NCBI GenBank assembly: GCA_039545275.1
Contig: BCHS01000002.1
Span: forward strand, 558,001 to 622,000
DNA from: Pseudomicrostroma phylloplanum
Taxonomy: Eukaryota; Basidiomycota; Exobasidiomycetes; Microstromatales
Direction of reading: 5' to 3'
Length of the DNA: 64,000 nucleotides
Shown here in pieces: positions 1 to 10,391 of the stretch (position 1 is its first letter; each line of letters begins with the position of its first letter). The translations under genes were made by a program, and so were the position numbers. The notes under the pieces were generated by a model. The model was not told the DNA's origin, did no database searches, and saw only the letters and a program-made list of their open reading frames with translations.

Positions 1-1841
1 CCAATGCCAGTGACAGTGGGTCGTCGTCCAAACCTCCTGCGTCACTCTTCAAGCCGATTTCGGAGCGAAAGTACAATGTCAACCACTGGGCCATTGTGTC
101 TCTCAAGAGGTCATCCACCGGCTTGCACTCCGTACCCTCGACACCTACCACTCAATCCCCTCCGCGCTCGCCTCAAGCCGGCGGCGCTTCGAGCCCTTTT
201 CTCATTGCCACGTTGCTCCATCTGCCCACGAAAATCCTCTATGCTTGGCCAATCGCTTTGCAGGGTGCCTCCAGTGGGCGATGTATCGTCACTCAGCCAC
301 CTTCTCCACCGCCGAGCGCCGACACGTACAATCCGGATGCCGTCCTATCCGAGAGCATCAAGGTGCTGGCAGATGTCATCCAGGCCTGGATCAAGACAGG
401 ACCTATGAGGGAATCGTTACGGAGAAAGGAGAGTCGGAGAGAAAAGGGTACGCGCAAGCTGGGAGAGAACCAGCAAGACGCCATCTGGCTCAACGATGGA
501 CTGGGTCTCGCCCAACTCAACGAGACCGATCGAGCTTTCGCCATGGAGAGGATCTGGATGGGAGAAGGCGAGACCGTGAAGCCTGCTGCCTTGCCTCAAG
601 ATTCACCTTCGTCTGAACCCCCCCGAAGCCCTGCGGGACCGGCCACTTGGCCCTCTCCTGTTGCCTCAGCCTCACGCTCGCCCGTCACGTCTCCATCTCT
701 CAGCAACCGTTCCTCTTACGTGCTACCTCCACCGCAGCCGAGCTTCATGGCTTCAGCCCATTCCAAGGGAAAGGAGTCGATCTCATCAGGCTACAACAGC
801 GGAGGCGAGGGCTCAGTCACCACTCCCTCTTCCATCGGCTCGCCCGTCCGCCCTGCTACCCCTCGAATCGAAATCTCTGGCCCTGAAGATACTGCGTTGA
901 CGCTGGGAGGAGCAGTGCTTGCCTTGTCATCGAGGGCCGATAGCCCACCAGAGAAGCGTCGAGTCCTTTACAGCGGTAGCGAGGCTGGCCAACAACGGGA
1001 CGCCGTCGACGAGTTGAGCGAGTGGATGGCTACCACGGCCCTCTCGGACAGCGCTCGTTCCTCGAGGGCGTCATCTTCAGCCGGACAGACCAGCCCCAAC
1101 ATCAACTCTCGCTCTGGCTCTGGCCAAGCAGATCTGCCTGCATCGAAAGGCCAGCGAAAGTCCGTCACCTTCTCACAGCCTCAGAGCAGCTCAGGTGCTG
1201 CACCCCAATCAGGCTATCGTCCCCCTTTCGCACCCTATACCCAACTCACGCCCGGAGAGGAAGATGAGCCAGAGGAGATTATCCTCAGCGAGGGGGATGC
1301 GAGCGCTCCGTCTGCTGCTGGGTCTCACCGAGAAGGTCGCCCGGCTGCTAATCGCACTTCTTTCCCTCCAGACGGAGCTTACTCGTCGGCCACCACGTCC
1401 TCATCGTCGTCGCCAACTGCCCGCAGAAGCACAAGCAGCCACAATGCCAGCAGTCTGTCGTCTTCTCACCATCAGCGAGGGCAGAGTGAAGGTCACAAGG
1501 TCAACTCCGATCCATCCTCGCAGCATACAGGCTTCGTGGGTCCCAACAGCAACTTTGGTCGAAACGCTCCATCTGGACGCATCATGTTGACTCCAGCTTC
1601 GTCATCGGTGTCTAGCTTGAATCCGAGCTTCTCCACCCACTCTCGAGGTGCTTCGAAGCTCAGTCACGAGATCCCGAGAAGCGAGCTGCACGATGCTGTA
1701 GGTGGAGCCGATGGAGCTTCGCGCAAGCAGGGAGGCTCCAGTGGCGGGAAGCTGAGCCCTGCACAGAGTTTTGCAGACTTGAAGACGGCGCTCAAGGTCG
1801 GCTTCCGTGGGTCGAAGAAGAAGGCACCTGCCTTGACGTGA
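1..1841 (+). CDS. Ser/Pro-rich hypothetical protein, C-terminal part (5' end outside window)
   Basis: The reading frame is already open at base 3, upstream of the first in-frame ATG at 96, and runs to the TGA at 1839-1841, so this is the 3' portion of a longer gene. About 613 residues are visible. The first ~130 residues hold the only ordered-looking part: a hydrophobic stretch around bases 210-270 and a helical, basic segment (bases 340-560, with KTGPMRESLRRKESRREKG). The rest is low-complexity Ser/Pro/Gly sequence with many SP and RSS motifs, typical of a disordered, phosphorylated tail. I do not recognise the family. No intron with good splice signals is evident in this part. The open frame and its length support it being a real gene; the function is unknown. 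Confidence 0.7.
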   Translation, partial: NASDSGSSSKPPASLFKPISERKYNVNHWAIVSLKRSSTGLHSVPSTPTTQSPPRSPQAGGASSPFLIATLLHLPTKILYAWPIALQGASSGRCIVTQPPSPPPSADTYNPDAVLSESIKVLADVIQAWIKTGPMRESLRRKESRREKGTRKLGENQQDAIWLNDGLGLAQLNETDRAFAMERIWMGEGETVKPAALPQDSPSSEPPRSPAGPATWPSPVASASRSPVTSPSLSNRSSYVLPPPQPSFMASAHSKGKESISSGYNSGGEGSVTTPSSIGSPVRPATPRIEISGPEDTALTLGGAVLALSSRADSPPEKRRVLYSGSEAGQQRDAVDELSEWMATTALSDSARSSRASSSAGQTSPNINSRSGSGQADLPASKGQRKSVTFSQPQSSSGAAPQSGYRPPFAPYTQLTPGEEDEPEEIILSEGDASAPSAAGSHREGRPAANRTSFPPDGAYSSATTSSSSSPTARRSTSSHNASSLSSSHHQRGQSEGHKVNSDPSSQHTGFVGPNSNFGRNAPSGRIMLTPASSSVSSLNPSFSTHSRGASKLSHEIPRSELHDAVGGADGASRKQGGSSGGKLSPAQSFADLKTALKVGFRGSKKKAPALT

Positions 1842-2226
1842 AGAAGAACGTGAAGAAGAAGAAGAAGAATATCAGCCGAAATTAGGCTCAACAACCCAGC
1901 ATTGCGACTCAAAATGTGCGCCCCGCTTGGTCGCCATTCTCGTCGAAGATACCACTAGACACACATTCCCTTGATGCAAATCTCTCAGACGTCACCCTTC
2001 ACATACATTCCCCTTTAGAGTACACATTTTGTTTCCGTCACCCGGCCAGAGCCGTCAATGTAGATACCTCGCGTAGAGTTGTGTACGCACAATTGCTAGG
2101 CCGTGCAACGTCTGTCTGTCCGTCTATCTCACTAGAGTCTGCGCAAGGTTGACGAACATCGCTGTGGTGACCCCTCTGCGACGCCCAGCTCACCTTCGTG
2201 TCACCGTCATGGGTGTGAGCCCATCA

Positions 2227-2259
2227 TGGCCTGGCTCGCACCATGGGCCAGCCAGGCCA
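2227..2259. repeat. Perfect 10-bp inverted repeat (hairpin)
   Basis: TGGCCTGGCT at 2227-2236 is the exact reverse complement of AGCCAGGCCA at 2250-2259, with a 13-nt spacer that contains a CCATGG palindrome. In RNA it would form a stable GC-rich stem-loop about 0.9 kb upstream of the KH-protein start codon. Confidence 0.75.
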
Positions 2260-2410
2260 GTGCATGGGTAGCCACGCGCGACGGAAGGCGGGCAGCGCGC
2301 GCGGAACCAGGCGATGCGCCGGGAAGGCAGGCGAGGAGCAGGCAGAGTGCACAGTAGACTAGCCAGCCACCCCGACGACGCTCCTCGTTCCATTCCACCA
2401 TCTCCATCCG

Positions 2411-2428
2411 ACACACACACACACACAC
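2411..2428. repeat. (AC)9 microsatellite
   Basis: Nine AC units in a row, followed by an imperfect CGAC/GAC tract to 2460. It is a simple-sequence repeat in the leader or promoter of the KH gene. Confidence 0.9.
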
Positions 2429-2704
2429 CACGACCGACGACGACGACCGACCGACCGACTTGTTCGCTCCTCGTCCTCTCCTTCCCCGTTGCGACTCCCA
2501 GCTCCTTCACTCCCACACACTCCCCGACGAGGTCCTCCCCCCACCCCTCCCACACTCCGGCCCCTCGCCTCTTTCTAATTCCCCACGTCCTCACGACTTT
2601 TGTTCTGTCACAGGCATCAACGCTTGTGAGAGGTGCTCATACTACAGCCGCGATACTCAGGTAGAGGCAGCTCTCAGGGTCACTGGACCTTGTCAAAAGT
2701 AAAG

Positions 2705-2972
2705 GTGAGTAGCAGTCCGTAGTAGCTTTCTGGTGGCCTCGAAAGCAAGCAGCAGTCGTGAAGGACGTGGGAGCAGGTCTGCATGCCCCGACTTTGGCCA
2801 GCATATAGGCCGGCAACTTGTAGCCAACGGCAGGGGATGTCGTTATAGCCCACTGACCCTCCCCCGCTCCTCTTCGCTCTGCTTCACATGCGACCTCCCC
2901 ACCCCGTGGTCCCCCGCCCGTCCCTCTATACCCTTCACGCTCCTTACCCCCTCCTCCCCTCCATCTTCGCAG
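2705..2972 (+). other. Possible 5'-UTR intron of the KH-protein gene
   Basis: The sequence AAAG|GTGAGTAG gives a strong donor at 2705. A pyrimidine tract (C/T-rich from about 2930) runs into CTTCGCAG, an acceptor ending at 2972. The next ATG in a good context is the KH gene start at 3184. An intron here would shorten a leader that otherwise exceeds 450 nt. No transcript evidence is available, so this is inference from splice signals only. Confidence 0.35.
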
Positions 2973-3183
2973 TCAGTGCTTGTCTGCATTTCCCCTGTCT
3001 ATTGCTTGACATTCATCACTCCTCGCTGGTGGCGTCGCCGTTTCGGTATCTGCCTCCTCGTCAACTCTACTAGAGCGAAAGTACTGATCAAAGCGTACAA
3101 TCGCTCTTCTTCGACCCCGATCCTCACCTCTTTCTCACAAACCGGACCAATCTTTCGGAACTTTTCCACGGCTACTCTTCCCA

Positions 3184-4503
3184 ATGGCAGAAACCGTCAA
3201 GCGAACACGATCCACTTCTCCAGCCCGCTCAGAGAGCGACCGACCCGAATCGAAGCGAGCAAAGGAAGGAGACGAGTCTGTGACCGTTTCTGCAGCAGCA
3301 GACGAGGATTCCGTTGTAGTGCCCACTAGCAAGACCGAAGACGACGACGACGAAGAAGAAGCAGCACAGAGTCCATCTGCAGACGCAATGGCAGACAACG
3401 ACGTTTCCAAGGAAGATTCTGGCATCCAGCTCGAGAATGCCGCCGAGGGCTCCTCTGACCCCAAGGTCTCGAACGCTGGAGATGACGCTGGAGATGTAGG
3501 AGGTGAAGCAGGATCCCCCAGCGGAGTAGACGGAGGCGATTCCGAATTGCAGCCTCAACACATCTCCATGCGATCTCTCATCGTCACTGGTGATGCCTCG
3601 ATCATCATCGGCAAGCAGGGAAAGCACATCAACGAGATCCGAGACAAGAGTGGAGCCAGGCTGACCATTAGCGAGAGCATCCCTGGCAACCCAGAGAGGA
3701 TTCTTTCGGTCACCGGTCAGCTGGATGCCGTCAGCAAGGCCTTTGGTCTGATCGTGAGGAGGATCAACGATGAGCCATTTGACCAGGCCTCGCTTCCCGG
3801 CAGCCGCGCTGTTACGATTCGATTCATCATTCCCAACTCGCGGATGGGGTCTGTGATTGGCAAGGCTGGCACGAAGATCAAGGAGATCCAGGAGGCCAGC
3901 GGAGCCAGGCTGAATGCGGGCGAGCAGATGCTGCCTGGCAGTACAGAGCGAGTCTTGAGCATCTCCGGTGTGGCAGACGCCGTTCACATTGCCGTCTACT
4001 ACGTCGGTACCATCCTCCTCGAGCACCCGGACCGCAACGCCAACAACCTCTCCTATCGCCCGACTGCTGCTGGATCTGGTGTCGGCGCCAGCTACAGTGG
4101 TCGAGGCAGTGGTGCCGGTGGTAGTGGATCCCCACCCCTCGGTTCAGCCTATGGGGGCGGTGGCGGCTTTGCACCTGCCGCTGGCTCCGTCGGTGGAGGT
4201 CCCAGCTACGGTCCCGGCCCCCCTCAGCTTCCCCCCGGCTCTCAGACTCAGCAAATCTTCATCCCCAACGACCTCGTGGGCTGCATCATCGGCAAGGGAG
4301 GACAGAAGATCAATGAGATCCGACAGATGAGCGCTAGCCATATCAAGATCATGGAGCCTGGAGCGGGCGCGCTTGCTGGTGGAGGTGCAAATGAGCGATT
4401 GGTGACGATTACTGGACCACCTCAAAATATTCAAGTGGCTGTGCAGCTCCTCTACCAGCGACTGGAGCAGGAGAAGATGCGTCTTGCCTCGGGAGGCGCT
4501 TGA
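3184..4503 (+). CDS. Three-KH-domain RNA-binding protein (PBP2/Rnc1/PCBP-like)
   Basis: Uninterrupted 439-residue protein. An acidic, Ser-rich N-terminus with a basic nuclear-type KR segment precedes three KH domains at about residues 128-193, 208-278 and 352-428. Each has the GxxG loop: IIGKQGKHINEIR, VIGKAGTKIKEIQ and IIGKGGQKINEIR. A Gly/Ser/Pro-rich linker of about 70 residues separates KH2 from KH3. Proteins with this layout (yeast Pbp2 and Hek2, fission yeast Rnc1, animal poly(rC)-binding proteins) bind C/U-rich single-stranded RNA and control mRNA stability, localisation or translation. The exact orthologue cannot be fixed by eye. The start at 3184 is the first ATG after the long leader. 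The unusual leader suggests post-transcriptional control of this gene itself. Confidence 0.93.
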   Translation: MAETVKRTRSTSPARSESDRPESKRAKEGDESVTVSAAADEDSVVVPTSKTEDDDDEEEAAQSPSADAMADNDVSKEDSGIQLENAAEGSSDPKVSNAGDDAGDVGGEAGSPSGVDGGDSELQPQHISMRSLIVTGDASIIIGKQGKHINEIRDKSGARLTISESIPGNPERILSVTGQLDAVSKAFGLIVRRINDEPFDQASLPGSRAVTIRFIIPNSRMGSVIGKAGTKIKEIQEASGARLNAGEQMLPGSTERVLSISGVADAVHIAVYYVGTILLEHPDRNANNLSYRPTAAGSGVGASYSGRGSGAGGSGSPPLGSAYGGGGGFAPAAGSVGGGPSYGPGPPQLPPGSQTQQIFIPNDLVGCIIGKGGQKINEIRQMSASHIKIMEPGAGALAGGGANERLVTITGPPQNIQVAVQLLYQRLEQEKMRLASGGA

Positions 4504-4974
4504 AGAGGAAGAAGGCCGTGGAAGGGGGGAGAAAGTGAAGGAGGTGAAGGAGAAGAAGAAGGGAAGCTGGTAGCACATATACACATGCCACAATGGTCCA
4601 ATCGATACACGCCCAGCCCTTTATGAGGCGGAGCTGAACCTCGGCCCGCAGAGTGCTTCTTCCCTCTCGTCTTCTGTGCTGCTCTGTCCCCTCCCCTACT
4701 CCCCCGCCCGCTCGCAGGCGTGCCCGCCTGACATACCTCTCCCCACTCTCCGCTCGTCGTGCACGTCTAGTTGCCGTCGCGCTTCCCCCAGACCACATTC
4801 CCCCACTCAGCGCTTGCCCGTTCGCTCTTCCGTCACGCTATCCTTCCCAGGCTTGGTTGTTTGGTGAAGGATCGGATGTGTGAGCACGCAGCAATGGTGA
4901 GGCTGTCAGTAATGCTGCGCCGTTGTGAAGTCGTCTGTGGGGATGCTGTGCCCTCAAAAAGTCAAAAAAGTGAA
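4504..4974. other. Intergenic region between KH gene and tRNA-Thr
   Basis: A purine-rich GAAG tract follows the KH stop (4504-4565), then pyrimidine-rich sequence. The open frames here are short and lack any family signal. I see no gene. The A-run at 4956-4970 is the minus-strand terminator of the adjacent tRNA. Confidence 0.6.
4962..4970 (-). terminator. RNA polymerase III terminator of tRNA-Thr
   Basis: Read on the minus strand, a run of six T follows the tRNA 3' end by about 5 nt, with a second T-run a few bases further. This is the normal pol III stop signal. Confidence 0.8.
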
Positions 4975-5061
4975 TGCCTCAGTCCTGATTTGAACAGGAG
5001 ATCTTCGCATGGACCTTGGAAAATTACAAGTGCGACGCTGTAACCACTTAGCCACGAAGGC
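4975..5061 (-). tRNA. tRNA-Thr (anticodon TGT) with a 14-nt intron
   Basis: On the minus strand the cloverleaf reads: acceptor GCCTTCG (5061-5055) with CTGAGGC (4982-4976) and discriminator A at 4975; D-arm GCT...AGC (5052-5037); anticodon stem TCGCA/TGCGA (5035-5031, 5009-5005) around loop CTTGTA+A; variable AGATC; T-arm TCCTG-TTCAAAT-CAGGA. Anticodon TGT lies at 5028-5026. The 14-nt intron (5024-5011) sits after position 37, the standard nuclear tRNA intron site. One acceptor mismatch (C6-T67) and one G-T pair are present. A T6 run just downstream (minus strand, near 4969-4964) is a pol III terminator, and TATATA at 5101-5106 lies about 40 nt upstream. Box B GTTCAAATC is intact. Confidence 0.93.
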
Positions 5062-5369
5062 GTTTTTTGCGCAATCCGAGCCCCGAAGGGAGGAGAGCAA
5101 TATATACGCCGCGACCAAGATCCCAAACGCCTGCTCTCAAAGTGTTGATCGGGCGTGTCTCTCCACACTCCGCACTCGCTTGTCGCAATGGCGTTGTCCG
5201 GGCGACGTTGCTCTCGGGTGTGACCTCGGAGAATTCAACACGTCCGTCCACCTACACCCGACCCCCTCCTCCTCCGAGCTTCACTCCATTCTGACCACCG
5301 CCCACCGCCCATCGCTTCGCACCGCACCGCATGGCCATGGGACCGTAGGCCTTGGTGACAAACACCGCC
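5062..5369. promoter_or_regulatory. Shared upstream region of tRNA-Thr (minus) and the Rictor gene (plus)
   Basis: About 308 bp lie between the tRNA 5' end and the Rictor ATG. It contains TATATA (5101-5106), well placed for the tRNA, and a C-rich tract at about 5255-5290 just upstream of the Rictor start. No other gene is seen. Confidence 0.5.
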
Positions 5370-8300
5370 ATGGCTCCCTCTTCACCCCCGCACATCCCTC
5401 TCCACGAGCTCCTGGGCAAGCTCGACGTAGAGACGAAGCTTGCCGATGGGGCCGAGCATCTCCTCTCGCTCCTGTCCAGGGATGCAGGCCAGGAGGCCCT
5501 GAGGCAGCGCGCAGAGGATGAGCTCAATGGAGCTACTCAGAGGATCGCGGGCCTGGAAAAGGCAATTGCAGAGCACAAGGCCAGGACGAGCGATGGTGAG
5601 TGGGGCATGGAGCCAGGTTGGAGGTGGTGGTAGTAGCCTGACTGACCCGCGAGCGCTTCTTTAACCTGGGCGGGCGTACCCTCCTCTCCATTCAGCCTCA
5701 AACGGATCGAGCCATGCTTCCACCGACACGCGATCGGCCCTCGGCCTGGACTCGTACTCCATGAGCCGTACTACCGACTCGATGCCCACGTGGACCCTAT
5801 CTCCCCCCGTCTCCCGCAAAGATAGATCGGGGTCGGGGTCGGCCTCTGCAGACCAAGTGAACGTATCGCCTGCTGGCGGACGAAGCTACACAATCGATAG
5901 TCCAGCTCGCTGGAACCTCTCCGCAGATCAAGCACTGACACCCAGTCGGGTAGACGATGGGACTGTGCTCAAGAGACAGGCTGTGATGCTCATCCAAGCC
6001 TTGCGGGTGGCTGGCGAGAACGAAAATGGATACTCGGCTCGGGCCGGCCCCCCACGCAATGGCAGTGTTGACCACGACCCCCTGCCTCAGACAAGAGAGG
6101 CGGCAACGCATCACAGGCTAGACATCATTGGCCGTCTGATTGCGCTGCTGAAGAGGAAGGCTAGGGTTCGCTACGACTTAGAGGCAGCCGACGTTGATGT
6201 TGCGTGAGTGCGGATACGGACTGGGAAGGTCCTACCTGCAATGCTCTTGCATGAAATGACACTGACATCGCTCCTTGCACATCTTCAGCATCTTCCCATG
6301 CCTGACCGAAGCAGCTGGTACTGAATTGAGGGCTGCTGCTTATGCTCTCCTCCGCCATACCTTGGTCTCGCCTGCGACCCGGCAGCTCAAGATGTGGCAG
6401 TCTCACGGCCTGGATCTGTTCCTACTCCGTTCGATCATGCGCGACAATCGCAGTATCATCGAAAAAGAGCAAGCTCTCAAGCTCATCCGGGCCATCATGG
6501 ATGTACAATACGCGGGGGATATCGGAGGAGTGAATACAAAACATGGAGACTCGTGTCTCAATACGTCGGTGGTTCGGGCCATGGTAGCCGCCGCGGAACA
6601 TTCGGATGACAAGCTAAGCAGTGTCTTTCTCGAGACTCTTGTAGAGCTAGGTGAGTATAATGTAGTTCCGAGAGTTCTCCAGTGACTGCATCTGACGACT
6701 TTCACCTCGGGCCCGCTTGTCCTCAGCCATCTATGACCTCCCGCTTCTACTCCGCGCTGGAGGAATCGCCACTCTGCTGCATGCATTATCAGATGGCCCC
6801 TTCGAACTTGCGCCAGCAATTGCTCAGGTCCTCATCTACCTCGTAGACAAGCCGTCCACTCGACGTTATCTTCGTCCTGAACTGGACCTGGAATTTGTGC
6901 TGTCAGGATTCACTGATTTGCCAGCTCAAGCCGGCATCTCGTACTCAGAGACACTGACGGCTACTTCTCAGGTCGTGGGGACACTTCTACGTAGCTGGAC
7001 AGGTTTGTTGTACCTTTCCATGCACAACCGCAAGGCCATCATCTCCCTAGTCACTGCAATGAGGGTGGGGCAGTCGGAGGTCCAGGAAGCAATCATCGGC
7101 ATGCTCATCAGCATCTTTGACCTGGGTCTTGGAATGGAGCGTCAAAGACAGCGAGCGAAAGCTCACGAACATAGCGATCTGCCAGAACAAGATGCTCTTG
7201 AAGGACGGATACCTCAATCGAGGATAGCGCAAGAGATATCTCGCATTGCTCGAGAGCGGAATCGACAGAAAATCGGCCTCCTTGACCAGTACATGTGTCT
7301 ACTGCTCGTGATATTCATTGACTCGGGGCTGATTGAAGCTCTAGTCCATATTCTGGAGACAGCTCCAGAGATGAGTCGGAGCGCGACAATGCTCTTGGGA
7401 GCTCTCTTCCAGGTCGGAACAAGGGTCCTGCCGCAATCTTACAACGTCCACATCCATCAATTACCGTCGCTATTTGCTGGAGCCTCCCGGCTCGATGACC
7501 CCGATGGGCGGCGGAAAGCTGTCAGCGCGCTGTCTGCCGTCGACCGAGCTTCATTGCTCCTGCAAAATCAGTATCAGTCCAGCGCAAAGTCCACGGCTCG
7601 AGACCGTACAGACTCGATCACGGATGACCCTCTACGGCGCGGCCAACGGCAAGTTGAAAAGGTCAGACTGATGATGGGCATGCAAATCGATGAAGTCGCA
7701 TTCCGCAACATGATCTTGGAGACACAAGTGCAAAGCACTCGCGACCATACCAAATGGAACACCGAAGGAATCTTCGAGCTGCTCCAGGGACCTTTGCTCA
7801 ATCCGCGCAGGCTCGAAGAAGCAATACGGCTGACGAAGCTCATGCGTCGATTGCTTGGCTTCTTTCACCCCTTTGCGCTTCTGTTCTCGGACCTTGCAGC
7901 TACGCCTCCCAACAGAGTCTATATCACCCTCGGCTGTACTCTTTTGAGCACTCTTCTGTCAACCTCAGAAGGAACAAAATTCCTCACTGAAGATGGACTC
8001 CTGAAGCAGCTGAAAGAAGCCTTCGACGAGATCGACCCGACAGTCGACGGCACGGCTCCCGATCCTATTCTTGCCAAGTCAAGGATCACATCCACCCTGT
8101 CACAAGGCTACCTTGAGATGATCGGCACTCTGAGCTCTACCACGGAGGGCTCTAAGCTACTTTCGAAATTCCACATCTGGACCTCGCTCTACCGGCTGTG
8201 CCATCTCCGCGCCCGTGACGACTTGATCAAAGTGCTGATCGAGAAGTTGGACTACACGATGAATGGCCACCCGCGCATCCTTCTTGCGTGGGTATTGACA

Positions 8301-10121
8301 TCGAGCAATCGGCCTCTGCGCAAGTCGGCAACGGAATTCCTAGCCCGTCAGATTCGTCGCAAGCCCAATCCGGGGGAGTGGATGATCTCGCTGCTCCTCA
8401 CACAGCTTTGTGACCCGGTATCATCAGTGCGGGACATTGCTGTTGCGGTTGTCAAGGAAGTCTGCTCGTCGACACAGACCCTGGAGATGGTCGTATCTCT
8501 GCGTCCCACACTTGATCACTTGGGCGAGACCGGCCACGAGCTCCTTCTACGCTTCTTGTCTACCCCAGGTGGACTACGCTATCTTCTAGAGGGAGGCTAT
8601 ATCGATCGAGAAATGGACGAGTGGTTCAACGAACGTAATCACCGGTATGCGGTCACGATGGAGGTCAATCTGAATCAAGCTCTCAGCATCAGCCGTTCAG
8701 CCGAGGAGACCACTGATTCCGAAACACGCTTCGACGGTACAACGCCACTGCATTTCTATGGTGAGCTGGCGAAGACTCCAGAAGGATGTGAAGTGCTCAG
8801 AGAGAAAGGACACTTCATCGAGTTTGCGGACTTTGTCCGGCGCAACGGCATGGAGGACACCGATCTTGACATCCTCGGCAAGCTGAAGAGTGTGTTATGG
8901 ACAGTAGGAAGCATCGGCGCAAGCCCTGGAGGGTTCCCGTTCCTCGAAGAAGAAGGCACTGTTGCTGACATAGTCGACATTGCTGAGACTTCGCCGGTGC
9001 TCTCCATCAGAGGGACTTGCTTTTACGTCATCGGATTGATCTCGACGACTCGTCGAGGCGCGGAGCTTTTGCAAGACTATGGCTGGCAGAGCGCTTGCAC
9101 GACGTTTGGCATGCCCATTGGTATCTGCATTCCGGAACAACTGGCGGACTTTGCCCAACTGCCCACCTGGGAGATGCTACCGTGTAACTCCGATGAGGGG
9201 TCTTCGTATCTGATGCCGCCTTCCGATCCTGTCCATCGGTCAATATTGACTTCGATTTCCAATCTGGGTAACTCCATCTTGGCCAACAAGTCCTCCAAGA
9301 CGCTCTCCAAGCTCAAGCAGCGTCATCCTGACGCCTTCTCCGACCTGACTCTGTTCGTCAGGGCAGTCGAGACAATCAACAGTTTCAAGCTACGCCAGGT
9401 CATTCGGAAGTACATCTGGGACTCCTTTGACATCCAGCTCAATCAAGAGACGATCCAGAAGATGAGAGCCATCAGAACGAGCCTTTCCACATCAATTGAT
9501 CAGGCCCTGGGCACCGGGATGTCGAATGGCGCCGCACAAGGACAGAGCAGTCAGTCCCCTGCTCTCCCACCTCACAACGCTGCTATCGCAGATGGCGAAA
9601 TCCAGCAGAGCAATCCAGTGCCAACGTCTTCACTGCCGATCTCCTCGTCGCTACGCTTCGCCCCTCACTCGCTTCGACACGTGGACATGGAGCCTCCCAA
9701 TCCCCTCGAGGATGCGGCGATGACGGATGCAGACGGTGAGGATTTTGCCGACGACCTCATCGACGGGGAAGATGACGACGAGGGCGATGTCTCCGAGATG
9801 GGAGATAGCTCTACTCAAGGTGAAGCGGACTACCACGAGTACAGCGGCGATGCCGATCGTTCCCATGAGACTGTCGACAACGGGACTCTAACTCGCCCCA
9901 AAGGCGCAGTTGTGGCGTCGAGCTTTGCGGGCTCCACTCATCGAGGTGGATCTACAAGGCAGTCTATCCTTTTCATCGACGAGTTCGGAGAGAGGCGCGG
10001 AGAAGGCTGGAGTGAACCACAGAAGATGGCTCCCGCGCCTGGCGTAAGGCTGATAGGCGGATTCGGGGATGCTGCAAGTCGCAGGGTGTCCAGGCGGATG
10101 TCATGGATTGGAATGGAGTGA
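5370..10121 (+). CDS. Rictor/Avo3/Ste20-type subunit of TOR complex 2
   Basis: Four exons: 5370-5595, 5696-6203, 6289-6650 and 6727-10121, joined at GTGAGT donors and CAG acceptors, giving 1496 residues. The N-terminus (LGKLDVETKLADGAEHLL) resembles the HR1-like segment of fungal Rictor homologues. A long armadillo-like helical region follows. The C-terminal third holds the conserved Rictor block, including GTCFYVIGLISTTRRGAELL and the segment ending in FKLRQVIRKYIWDSFD. A disordered acidic tail closes the protein. Rictor is the defining scaffold of TORC2, which phosphorylates AGC kinases at the plasma membrane and controls actin and sphingolipid homeostasis. Its length is within the family range. 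The first ATG that keeps the HR1-like segment is 5370. Identification is strong; exon borders are from sequence only. Confidence 0.9.
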
Positions 10122-10391
10122 GAGTTAGCGCTTTGTGCTGTGTAGCTTCTCCCACGCTTCCTTCTACCACTCGTCTGTGGACTGTAACCATATTTCTCAT
10201 GTCCTTGGTTGTGCGTGTCCTGTGACTGTGCCGTTGCTTTGCCGAGGAAGACGGACCAAATCTCCGATGTGGGGAAATGCGGGGTTTGGCGGAACGAGGG
10301 TCTCTTCCGCAAGGCTGCCCATCTTACCAACTCCTCAGACCTGTCTCGCTGCATCCTCTCAGACAGACATCCTCTTCTCAGTGCGTCCATC

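Larger units (their letters stand above)
1842..3183. other. Long intergenic region and 5' leader of the KH-protein gene
   Basis: This 1.3 kb stretch has no convincing protein gene. It holds a perfect 10-bp inverted repeat (2227-2236 with 2250-2259), an AC dinucleotide run (2411-2428), GAC/CGAC runs (2431-2460) and long pyrimidine-rich tracts (about 2480-2600 and 2860-3010). A GTGAGT donor at 2705 with a pyrimidine-rich CAG acceptor at 2970-2972 could bound an intron in the 5' untranslated region of the downstream gene; this is inference. Confidence 0.5.

Noticed and set aside
3229..4026. 265-codon open frame antisense to the KH gene
   Set aside because: It mirrors a GC-rich coding region in which antisense stops are rare, and it has no family signal. 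The sense frame is clearly the KH protein.
5009..5521. 170-codon plus-strand frame at the tRNA and Rictor start
   Set aside because: It runs through the tRNA and in a different frame from Rictor exon 1.
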